In this document: positions 16,493-23,935 of the stretch, one piece after another
Layout: each line of letters opens with the position of its first letter
Position numbering within the stretch: position 1 is the first letter of the stretch
Translations under genes and position numbers: made by a program
From: Natronorubrum halophilum
GTDB taxonomy: Archaea > Halobacteriota > Halobacteria > Halobacteriales > Natrialbaceae
Reading direction: 5' to 3'
Length of the DNA: 64,000 bases
Assembly (NCBI RefSeq): GCF_003670115.1
Contig: NZ_QQTY01000002.1
Span: forward strand, 620,001-684,000
Notes under the pieces: generated by a model
Databases searched by the model: none
What the model saw: only the letters and a program-made list of their open reading frames with translations
What the model was told of the DNA's origin: nothing

Positions 16493-17539
16493 TCACTGGT
16501 GCAGCGGTTTCTCGGCCATCTCCCTGCGGAGTTCGGCCAGCGTCGACCGCGAGATATCCCCCTCGAACGTTTGTAAGAGCGCGTACACTTCCGTCCGCGA
16601 GATTTTGACGTCGCCCTCGCGGACGACGTCCTCCGGGCGTTCGCGAAGTTCGCGCATCGTCCCGACCGCGAGCAGGTACGGAATCGCCCACGCCGAGAGC
16701 CGGTTGCCGTGGGTCTCCGGCACCACCTCGAGGTAGCGCTGGGCGTCGTCGAGGTACGTCTCCGCCCGGCCGGTCACTCGCTTGATCACGTTCGTAACCC
16801 CGCCGTGGTTGTCCATGTCGGTGACCTGCTCGACGTCGACGTTCTCGGCCTCGAGCCACTCGGCCGGGAGATAGACGTTATTCTCGTCGTGATAGTCCGA
16901 CTCGACGTCCTTGGCGATGTTGACCAGTTGCAAGAGCAACGCGAACGAGCGGGCGTTCTCTCGCAACTCCTCGGCGCGCTCCTGAGAGGCACCGCGGGCG
17001 ACGAGCCCCGTGATCAGCGTGCCAACCGTGCCGGCGGCGTACCAGCAGTACTCCTCGAGTTCCTCGAGCGTCTGTAAGCGCAATCCGCCTTCGTCGGCGT
17101 ACCGACTCGTGAACATCGCCATTCCGTCGACGAGTTCGCGGACGGGTTCGCGCATGATCTCCCGAGGATCGTCGTCGAGGGATTCGAACGTCCGCAACAC
17201 GCGCGGGGTCTCGGCGACGACGTCCCAGTCTTCGTTGCGCTCGTCGGGAATCCACGGCTCGACGTCGTCCATGAACGCTACAGCGGTCTGATCCGAGTTC
17301 GGATCGAGCAACCGATCGTAGTCGGTCAGCAGTTCGGTCTGTACCTCCGGCGGAATGTGACCCGCGTCTTCGATCGTGTCGGCGACACGACAGAGGAGGT
17401 ATCCCAGACAGATGTGTCTCGCCATCGGCTCCTCGAGTCGGTCGATAGTAATCGAGAAGGTCCGTGAAACGCCGTGAACCGCGTCGTAACACCACTTGAG
17501 GTCGGCGTCAGTTGGAGGTTCGGTCTGGCCCGTGGTCAT
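16493..17539 (-). CDS. squalene/phytoene synthase family protein
   Basis: Head-to-head condensation of two prenyl diphosphates. 348 residues; first Asp-rich motif DTIED at 54-58 and second in NIAKDVESDYHDENNVYLP near 205-223, both needed for magnesium-diphosphate binding. The N-terminal SRTFSITI and GYLLCRVADTIED look closer to squalene synthases than to the shorter phytoene synthases, so squalene is my first guess. No other carotenoid or squalene genes adjoin. Confidence 0.85.
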   Translation of the reverse strand: MTTGQTEPPTDADLKWCYDAVHGVSRTFSITIDRLEEPMARHICLGYLLCRVADTIEDAGHIPPEVQTELLTDYDRLLDPNSDQTAVAFMDDVEPWIPDERNEDWDVVAETPRVLRTFESLDDDPREIMREPVRELVDGMAMFTSRYADEGGLRLQTLEELEEYCWYAAGTVGTLITGLVARGASQERAEELRENARSFALLLQLVNIAKDVESDYHDENNVYLPAEWLEAENVDVEQVTDMDNHGGVTNVIKRVTGRAETYLDDAQRYLEVVPETHGNRLSAWAIPYLLAVGTMRELRERPEDVVREGDVKISRTEVYALLQTFEGDISRSTLAELRREMAEKPLHQ

Positions 17540-17726
17540 CTACTCTCTGTGCGTTCGTTCCCGTTCCGGAAAAACGCCGCGGTCCCGGCGGGATATTCCG
17601 TTCGAGGATCGTTTCGAGATCCTTTCCGAGATTGAAGCATTGGTTCCGGAAGGGACCGGCCTCTAGTAATCGGTCCCCAGCGTGTTCCGACAATACGTCT
17701 ATGGGAAGCGACGATGAGGCGCACAC

Positions 17727-18368
17727 GTGACACGAACCGTACTCGTCGCCGGTGCTCACGGACAAGTGGGACAGCACCTCACCGAACTACTCGGCGAACG
17801 CGACCACGAGGTCAGGGCGATGATCCGCGACGAGTCCCAGGTCGAGGACGTGGAGTCCCTCGGTGCCGAGGCGGTCGTCGCGGATCTCACGGCGTCCGTC
17901 GATCACGCCGTCGAGGGCTGCGATTCGATCGTCTTCGCCGCCGGCTCCGGTGGCAACGACGTCTACGGGGTCGATCGTGACGGGGCGATCAACCTACTCG
18001 AAGCCGCGGAAGAGTCGGGAGTCGACCGATTCGTCATGCTCAGTTCGATGGGGGCCGACGACCCCGAATCGGGTCCCGACGCGCTCGAGGACTATCTGAT
18101 CGCGAAAGCGGAAGCCGACGAACGGCTCCGACGGAGCGAGGTCGCACATACGATCGTCCGACCGGGCGAATTGACGAACGAGCCGGGAACCGGCCGGATT
18201 CGGGCCGCAGAGTCCCTCGAGTCGGGCGACGGCGACATCCCTCGCGAAGACGTCGCGCGGACGCTCGCGGCGGCGCTCGAGCGGGACGACCTCGCCGGCG
18301 AGACATTCGAGATCCTCGGCGGTGACGAGCCGATCGACGAGGAACTCGAAGCGGTCGGCTCGAGGTGA
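17727..18368 (+). CDS. NAD(P)-binding atypical short-chain dehydrogenase
   Basis: 213 residues from a GTG start. N-terminal dinucleotide motif VLVAGAHGQVGQHL, a central VMLSSMGADD and an NmrA-like end with VRPGELT. The active-site Tyr-x-x-x-Lys of classical members reads YLIAK. This group (YwnB/YhfK-like) acts as oxidoreductases or redox sensors. Followed by a terminator-like T run and a repeat region before the acyl-CoA dehydrogenase. Confidence 0.82.
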   Translation: MTRTVLVAGAHGQVGQHLTELLGERDHEVRAMIRDESQVEDVESLGAEAVVADLTASVDHAVEGCDSIVFAAGSGGNDVYGVDRDGAINLLEAAEESGVDRFVMLSSMGADDPESGPDALEDYLIAKAEADERLRRSEVAHTIVRPGELTNEPGTGRIRAAESLESGDGDIPREDVARTLAAALERDDLAGETFEILGGDEPIDEELEAVGSR

Positions 18369-18378
18369 ACCGCGACCG

Positions 18379-18434
18379 TTTTTTGAGCTGTGCTCCCCGG
18401 ACTGGAGGCTACTCCCCGGACAGGAGAGCACAGC
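18379..18434 (+). terminator. T-run plus inverted and direct repeats after the dehydrogenase gene
   Basis: A GTTTTTT run (18378-18384) is followed by a 9-base inverted repeat, GCTGTGCTC at 18387-18395 and GAGCACAGC at 18426-18434. Its loop holds two copies of CTCCCCGGA (18393 and 18412). The T run would serve as an archaeal terminator; the repeats lie in the leader region of the next gene. Confidence 0.45.
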
Positions 18435-18471
18435 GGTAACAATAACAAGGCGACACCCCGATGACTCGAAC

Positions 18472-19719
18472 ATGGACTTTTCGCTCTCGGCCGAGCAACA
18501 GCAGATCCGGGACATGGTATCGGAGTTCGTCGACGAGGAAATCGTTCCCGTCGCGGAGGCGATCGACCACGAGGACGAGTTCCCAGCGGATCTCGTGGAC
18601 GAGATGGCCGAACTGGGTCTGATGGGAATGCCGTTTCCCGAGGAGTACGGCGGTGCCGGACTCGATTACCACTCCTACGCGATCGGCCTCGAGGAGATTT
18701 CGCGCGGCTCGGGCGGCCTGGGAACGATCGTCGCGGCCCACACCTCGCTGGCGGGTAACATGCTCTACGAGTTCGGGGACGAGTCCCAGAAGGAGGAGTT
18801 CCTGACGCCGTTGGCTGCGGGCGAGGACATCGGCGCGTTCGCGCTCTCCGAAGCGGGTGCGGGCAGCGACGTCCCGGCGATGGAGACGACCGCGGAGAAG
18901 AGCGAGGCGCAAAGCGCCTCGGAACGGAGTAGCGCGGAACGACGTTCCGCGGACCGTTCGAACGGGCAACGCCCGCGAGAAGACGGCGCAGCCGCGGAGA
19001 AGGACGGCGACGAGTACGTCGTCAACGGCGGCAAGCTCTGGATCTCGAACGGCTCCGTCGCGGACACGGTCACGCTCTTCGCGAAGACCGATCCCGAGGC
19101 GGGCAACAGGGGGATCTCCTCGTTTATCGTCCGTCCCGAGGAGGACGACGGGTTCATCGTCGAGGGTACCGAGGAGAAACTCGGCGACAAGGGCTGTCCG
19201 ACGGCCGAACTCCGGTTCGACGATCTGCGTCTCCACGAGGACCGCCGACTCGGCGAGGAGGGCGAGGGCTTCGTTCACGCGCTGAAGACGCTCAACGGCG
19301 GTCGCATCACGATCGCCGCCCGCGGCGTCGGCATCGCCCGCGCGGCCTTCGAGGAGGCCCGCGACTACGCGAACGAGCGCGAGCAGTTCGGCCACCCCAT
19401 CGGCGAGTTCCAGTCGATCAAGCACAAGCTGGCGGACATGGACACGAAGATTCAGGCGGCCAGCATGCTGATGCACAAGGCCGCCGACAAGAAAATCCGC
19501 GGCGAGAACTACATCAAGGACGCCGCGCAGGCCAAACTCTACGCCAGCGAGGTGAGCCGCGAGGTTGCCAACGAGGGCATCCAGATTCACGGCGGCTACG
19601 GCTATACCAAGGATTTCCCCGCCGAGCGGTTCTACCGGGACGCCAAACTCAACGAGATCTACGAGGGGACCAGCGAGGTGCTCCGAAACACGATCGGCGA
19701 CCAGTTGCTCGAGGAGTAG
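18472..19719 (+). CDS. acyl-CoA dehydrogenase with in-frame palindromic insertion
   Basis: FAD enzyme oxidising acyl-CoA to 2-enoyl-CoA. 415 residues from ATG 18472 (MDFSLSAEQQ), about 34 longer than usual. N-terminal helical domain, FAD-binding FALSEAGAGSD near 123-133, NGGKLWISNGS near 185, and the catalytic-glutamate segment IYEGTSEVLRN near the end. Residues 144-177 are a Ser/Arg/Glu-rich, low-complexity insert encoded by a 102-bp palindromic element between AEK repeats; removing it joins METTAEK to DGDEYVVNG, the standard family sequence. The insert falls on the middle beta domain, probably in a surface loop. Confidence 0.93.
   Translation: MDFSLSAEQQQIRDMVSEFVDEEIVPVAEAIDHEDEFPADLVDEMAELGLMGMPFPEEYGGAGLDYHSYAIGLEEISRGSGGLGTIVAAHTSLAGNMLYEFGDESQKEEFLTPLAAGEDIGAFALSEAGAGSDVPAMETTAEKSEAQSASERSSAERRSADRSNGQRPREDGAAAEKDGDEYVVNGGKLWISNGSVADTVTLFAKTDPEAGNRGISSFIVRPEEDDGFIVEGTEEKLGDKGCPTAELRFDDLRLHEDRRLGEEGEGFVHALKTLNGGRITIAARGVGIARAAFEEARDYANEREQFGHPIGEFQSIKHKLADMDTKIQAASMLMHKAADKKIRGENYIKDAAQAKLYASEVSREVANEGIQIHGGYGYTKDFPAERFYRDAKLNEIYEGTSEVLRNTIGDQLLEE
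18890..19002 (+). repeat. 102-bp in-frame insertion with three hairpins and flanking direct repeats
   Basis: The 11-base word CCGCGGAGAAG occurs at 18890-18900 and again at 18992-19002. Between them lie three perfect hairpins with 3-base loops: GAGGCGC/GCGCCTC (18904-18920), CGCGGAAC/GTTCCGCG (18933-18951) and CGGGC/GCCCG (18963-18975). The unit is exactly 34 codons, keeps the frame and adds only a hydrophilic loop to the protein. It looks like a small palindromic mobile element. Confidence 0.75.
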
Positions 19720-19820
19720 TCCTCGATATCGGCCCGTCGCGCTCACCGACAACCGGATTCTGTTCAATGGGTTCGGAACGAAGGCTCCGTGTCCGATACC
19801 GCGTCTGTACATCTCATCAA

Positions 19821-19828
19821 CATATTTG
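19821..19828 (+). promoter_or_regulatory. TATA-like box for the 56-residue gene
   Basis: CATATTTG centred about 30 bases before ATG 19855, consistent with a near-leaderless transcript. Confidence 0.4.
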
Positions 19829-19854
19829 CACCCTGATTGTCTACGTCGAAGTAG

Positions 19855-20025
19855 ATGGACCGAACGGAGTTGTTTCTCGCGATCATCGCGTACACGCTGA
19901 TCGTGATGGTCTTCGTGGATAGCGGTGAATACGGCGAGTTCGCGCTGATACCGCTTTTTGTACTGCTGTTTGCGCTCCCGATCTACGTCGTGATTCATCT
20001 CGTCAACAATCCATCCCTCGAGTGA
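19855..20025 (+). CDS. 56-residue two-helix membrane protein
   Basis: Product begins MDRTELFLAIIAYTLIVMVF and continues with a second hydrophobic helix (FALIPLFVLLFALPIYVVIH) joined by a short acidic loop. The TATA-like box upstream and clean helix-loop-helix pattern argue that it is real. Function unknown. It lies between the acyl-CoA dehydrogenase and a PadR-like regulator that faces it. Confidence 0.6.
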   Translation: MDRTELFLAIIAYTLIVMVFVDSGEYGEFALIPLFVLLFALPIYVVIHLVNNPSLE

Positions 20026-20061
20026 TCGATTCGGTCGACCCGTCCGGTTTCGGTCCGCCGT

Positions 20062-20361
20062 CTACGCTTGTCCCCCGTCGTCCTCGAGACACCCTCGTAC
20101 CCACTCGTAGTGGTCTCGAACCCGTCGCTCGCCGCCGTCGGTGAGCGCGTAGACGTCGTGAATGCCGTCCGTTCGCTTTTCGACGAAGCCCGCGTCCACG
20201 AGCGCCGACAGCGAGCCGTAGAACGCCTTCGGCTCGAGGTGGGCGTCGTAGTGGGACTCGAGACGGGACTTCAACTGCTGGCTGCGCAGTTCGCCCTCGT
20301 CCGCGCCGGCGAGCAGGAAACAGATGTCGCGGCGGCGACCGCTTCGGAGCCACTTGGTCAT
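20062..20361 (-). CDS. PadR-like winged-helix transcriptional regulator
   Basis: 99 residues from ATG 20361 (MTKWLRSGRRRDICFLLAG); a longer frame to 20445 adds an arginine-rich segment typical of non-coding DNA. The winged-helix includes LRSQQLKSRLESHYDAHLEP, FYGSLSALVDAGFVEKR and the wing HDVYALTDGGERR. Such regulators are common in haloarchaea and bind DNA as dimers; the target is unknown. The DUF3267 gene upstream on the same strand ends after... its start faces away by about 108 bases and may be cotranscribed. Confidence 0.8.
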   Translation of the reverse strand: MTKWLRSGRRRDICFLLAGADEGELRSQQLKSRLESHYDAHLEPKAFYGSLSALVDAGFVEKRTDGIHDVYALTDGGERRVRDHYEWVRGCLEDDGGQA

Positions 20362-20469
20362 ACCTCGGCGTTGGGCGGCGGACGCTCGAGCGTTACGGTT
20401 TCGCCGTCCGGAACCCGACTCGCGTCGGCTCCGTCCCACAGGCACGAACCGCTCGAAGACTGAACTCGA

Positions 20470-21399
20470 TTACTCGAGGCCGAGCGCGCGATACCCTTCG
20501 CGGCCGAGCGCCCACGTGATGCCGCCGAGCGCCGTGAGACCGACCACGAGGGGAGTCCCGATCTCGAGATGGACCTGGCCGTACGAGCGGAGTTCGTGCC
20601 GGAAGAGGAACCAGCGACCGGCCGGATCGCCGAGGACGACGGTTCCCGAGCCGACGGCGAGCGAGAGAAACACCATGCCGAGGACCGCGATCGAAAGTAT
20701 CGCGAGCGTGCCGACAGCGCCGGAGATGACCGTCGAGAAGAGCTGCGTGCCGGGAATCCGGCTACAGCCTCCGTCGGTCGTGCTGTAGATGCCGAACCCT
20801 TGCGTCTCCGCGTCGGGGAGCGCGCCGACGCGAACGTCGGCGGGATACTGCAGGAGGACGCCGGCCATCCAGAGGTCGCCGATCGAGCCGGCGGCGTTGG
20901 CCGCCAGCGGGACGAGCAACAGGGCGGAGGGATAGACGACCAGTGCGGCGAGACCGACCGCCGTGATTCCGACGAACGGTGCCAACAGGGCGACGAGCAA
21001 CTGGTTTCGCGTGTAACTCGTCCCCGCCGTCTCCGCGTAGGCGTACGGCAGGAGGAAGTACGAGACGCCGATACCGTACCCCGGATCGCCGCCGTATCGG
21101 GCCATGAACACGCCGTGAAGCAGTTCGTGTAAAATCACGACGAGCGCGACTACCCCGACCGAAACGACGAGCCAGACGACCGCGTCCGTCGGCCCAAGTA
21201 TCGTGATGACGATCGGCTCGAGCGAACCGCCGCGGATCGCCGCGAGGACGTGGCCGAACGCGTACGCGGAAGCGAAAAAGCCGACTACGGAGACGACGAC
21301 CCACTGGAACGCGACCGATCGCGTACGGCGGAACGTCGCGATCAGTTGTGGCGGGCTCTGGGGGACCGTATCGCTCACGGGCAGATCCTCACACGGCAC
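20470..21399 (-). CDS. DUF3267 putative membrane zinc peptidase
   Basis: 309 residues with about six hydrophobic helices. The zinc-ligand motif HELLH (91-95) lies within a helix as in site-2-type membrane peptidases, and the GVFMARYGGDPGYGIG that follows fits the DUF3267 group. Whether it cleaves a protein is unknown. A GTG nine codons into the frame (VSDTVPQSPP) is an alternative start. Same strand as the PadR-like gene downstream. Confidence 0.78.
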   Translation of the reverse strand: MPCEDLPVSDTVPQSPPQLIATFRRTRSVAFQWVVVSVVGFFASAYAFGHVLAAIRGGSLEPIVITILGPTDAVVWLVVSVGVVALVVILHELLHGVFMARYGGDPGYGIGVSYFLLPYAYAETAGTSYTRNQLLVALLAPFVGITAVGLAALVVYPSALLLVPLAANAAGSIGDLWMAGVLLQYPADVRVGALPDAETQGFGIYSTTDGGCSRIPGTQLFSTVISGAVGTLAILSIAVLGMVFLSLAVGSGTVVLGDPAGRWFLFRHELRSYGQVHLEIGTPLVVGLTALGGITWALGREGYRALGLE

Positions 21400-21504
21400 C
21401 GAAAAATCGGTATCGGTTCCCGGCGTTCACGGTCGTCCCGCTATCTTCCAGTCGGACCCGCCGAAATCGATAGCTTCCCGGTACTCGGTCCGTGAGTCAC
21501 GACC

Positions 21505-21807
21505 ATGTCCGACGATCGAACGGCCGAGGCGAACGGCATCAGGGCGAGCTACGACGAGACCGAGACGGAACGCGTCCTCGAGTTCGAGGCCGCCGGCGAG
21601 GGGTCGGCGATCCGACCCGGTGCGACCGCGGCGATCGCGCAGAACCGCGAGGGGTACGCCATGTTGAAAGTGCGACCGACGGCCGACGGCGACGAACTCG
21701 AGCGCTACTACGGCTTCGATATGGCGCTCGACCACGCCGCGGAACTGCTGGGCGTCTCCCAGCGTGATCTGCCGGTACCGCCGGCGGCGGAAGATCTCGG
21801 GATGTAA
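21505..21807 (+). CDS. small conserved haloarchaeal protein
   Basis: 100 residues, acidic, no membrane segment. The segments EGYAMLKVRPT and ERYYGFDMALDHAAELLGV are well-formed and recall the haloarchaeal DUF7111 group (from memory). Function unknown. Divergent from the DUF3267 gene. Confidence 0.7.
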   Translation: MSDDRTAEANGIRASYDETETERVLEFEAAGEGSAIRPGATAAIAQNREGYAMLKVRPTADGDELERYYGFDMALDHAAELLGVSQRDLPVPPAAEDLGM

Positions 21808-21826
21808 GCGACCCGTTCGCTCAGCC

Positions 21827-22153
21827 TCACGTAACGACCGCATACAGAAACAGCATGCAAAAGTAAACGAGTATCAACGCGCCGAGCGCCTGCAGACGGA
21901 ACCGACGGATCTCCGCTCTTTCCTCGAGATAGGCGCGTTCGAACGCCGCCTGTTCCCGATCGGAGATCCGGGCCGGATGCTCGAGGCCCCGATGGAGCGT
22001 CTCGAGTCGCGCGTCGTGAAACGGTTGTCCGCAGTAGGGACACTGAACGGCGGGTTCGTCACCGCGAACGACGGTGTTCGGGCCGTCGCTCTTGACGTCG
22101 CCGTCGTCGAAGCGCTCGTGATCGATCGCGTCTGGTTGGCCGGACGTGGTCAC
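21827..22153 (-). CDS. membrane-anchored C2H2-type zinc-finger protein
   Basis: 108 residues. A zinc-finger-like CPYCGQPF with Cys38, Cys41, His54 and His59, then a charged helix and one C-terminal transmembrane helix (ALILVYFCMLFLYAVV). Haloarchaea carry such short proteins next to cytochrome-oxidase or heme genes (DUF7410-like, from memory). It is divergent from the heme o synthase gene 189 bases away, hinting at a shared promoter region. Confidence 0.72.
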   Translation of the reverse strand: MTTSGQPDAIDHERFDDGDVKSDGPNTVVRGDEPAVQCPYCGQPFHDARLETLHRGLEHPARISDREQAAFERAYLEERAEIRRFRLQALGALILVYFCMLFLYAVVT

Positions 22154-22342
22154 TGTCGAGTGGGTACGCGATCATTCCCTATCCGTGCTCGCCTTCGTTC
22201 CATATGTGTTACACTATCGCGACTCGAGACGATGCCGAACGATCGACTAACGCACAGCCTGACAGTCAGTGTCTCTCGGATAGTGGGTTCCAAAAGCGGG
22301 AGCCATAAATACACGGAGTCGAAGTTTTAGACAAGAATAGCC

Positions 22343-23791
22343 GTGGCAACCGCATCCGCGCCGTTTCCTCGTCCGATCGGCACCCGACAGCGCTTTTCTG
22401 CGCTTCTCGCAGCGACCGCGCTGGGCGTCTACCTCCTGTTGATCATCGGCGCAACGACTTCGATCACGAACGCGGCGTCGGCCTGTTCGACGTGGCCGAC
22501 CTGTCACGCGCCGGTCGACCCGCTGAGCCAGACGGAACTCGCGATCGCGTGGGGCCACCGCATCGCGGCCGTCCTCGTCGGCGCGCTCGTCGCCGTAACG
22601 GCCGTTACTGCCCTCCTCGGTGACGTCTCGAGTCGCGTTCGGTGGACGATCCTCGTCGGTGCCGTCCTCTACGTCGTCCAGGTCGGCGTCGGCGCTGTCA
22701 CGGCCATCTCCGGTCCCGCGGCCATCGCTCCCGGACTCCACCTCGGACTCGGGCTGGTGATCTTCGCGGCCATCGTGCTCGCCCTCGCGTGGGATCTCGA
22801 ACTCGCGACCGGCACCGCGAACGATTCGATGGACGCGCCCGAACCGCTCGAGGCCGACGCGACCGGGGCGGAGGCGGGGAGCGCCCGATCCCTCCCCTCC
22901 AGCGGCCTCGCTCGCGCCCGACTCACCGCCTTCGCGTACTTCAAGATGATGAAACCGCGGCTGATGTGGCTGCTCTGTCTCGTCGCCGCCGCGGGGATGG
23001 CGCTGGCTGCCGGTCCCGCGCTCGATCGCTACACGATCGTCGCGACGCTCGGCGGCGGCGTCCTCGCGATCGGTGCGAGCGGGACCTTCAACCACGTCCT
23101 CGAGCGCGACGTCGATCGGAAGATGTCCCGCACGGCGGATCGACCGCTGGCCACCGACCTCGTTCCCGTCCGGAACGCGCTGGCGTTCGGCGGGCTGTTG
23201 ACGGTCGTCTCGCTGGGCATGTTTCTGACGATCAACAGACTCGCGGCCGCGCTCGGACTCGCCGCGATCATCTTTTACAGCGTGGTCTACACGCTCATGC
23301 TCAAACCCAATACGGTCCAGAATACGGTTATCGGCGGGGCTGCGGGTGCGCTCCCTGCGCTCATCGGCTGGGCTGCCGTGACCAACGAGATCGGACTGCC
23401 CGGGCTCGCGCTCGCGGGCGTGATCTTCCTCTGGACGCCGGCGCACTTCTACAACCTCGCGCTGGCCTACCAGGACGACTACGCTCGCGGCGGCTTCCCG
23501 ATGATGCCCGTCGTGCGCGGCGAAACCGAGACGCGAAAGCACATCATCTACTACATCGCGGCGACACTCGTCGGGACGGTCGCGCTCGCCTGGATTACGG
23601 ACCTCGGCGCGCTCTACGCGGCGACGGTCGCGATCTTCGGCGGCATCTTCCTCTGGGCCGCCATCGTCCTTCACTTCGAGCAGACGGAGACCGCGGCGTT
23701 CCGCGCGTTCCACGCCTCGAACGCTTTCCTCGGTGCCGTCCTCGTGGTGATCCTCGTCGAGGCGCTCGTGTTCACCGGATCGATCGTCTGA
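22343..23791 (+). CDS. ctaB: heme o synthase with N-terminal CtaA-like half
   Basis: Protoheme IX farnesyltransferase making heme o for terminal oxidases, in the membrane. 482 residues from a GTG start. The C-terminal 290 residues are a UbiA-type prenyltransferase with NHVLERDVDRKMSRTADRPL and the second Asp motif YQDDYARGGFPMMPV. The first 150 residues add four helices with ACSTWPTCHAP and WGHRIAAVLVG, like half of a heme A synthase (CtaA/COX15). A Ser/Ala-rich linker joins the two. This two-part form is known in haloarchaea. Confidence 0.88.
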   Translation: MATASAPFPRPIGTRQRFSALLAATALGVYLLLIIGATTSITNAASACSTWPTCHAPVDPLSQTELAIAWGHRIAAVLVGALVAVTAVTALLGDVSSRVRWTILVGAVLYVVQVGVGAVTAISGPAAIAPGLHLGLGLVIFAAIVLALAWDLELATGTANDSMDAPEPLEADATGAEAGSARSLPSSGLARARLTAFAYFKMMKPRLMWLLCLVAAAGMALAAGPALDRYTIVATLGGGVLAIGASGTFNHVLERDVDRKMSRTADRPLATDLVPVRNALAFGGLLTVVSLGMFLTINRLAAALGLAAIIFYSVVYTLMLKPNTVQNTVIGGAAGALPALIGWAAVTNEIGLPGLALAGVIFLWTPAHFYNLALAYQDDYARGGFPMMPVVRGETETRKHIIYYIAATLVGTVALAWITDLGALYAATVAIFGGIFLWAAIVLHFEQTETAAFRAFHASNAFLGAVLVVILVEALVFTGSIV

Positions 23792-23935
23792 TCCGGTCGA
23801 GGCGGCGTTCTGATCGGATCACACAACGATATCCGGATTCCGGAATCCACACCCCTCACACGCTCTGGAACCGACACTCGCTGCCGACTGATCCGTCGGC
23901 GACGCCGCGTCGCTCTCACCGAACCGGGAACCGAC

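Noticed and set aside
18409-19998. 529-codon antisense frame over acyl-CoA dehydrogenase
   Set aside because: Covers a clear gene in the other direction and lacks protein character.
22247-23713. 488-codon antisense frame over heme o synthase
   Set aside because: Arg/Asp/Glu repeats with no domain, opposite the well-supported ctaB gene.
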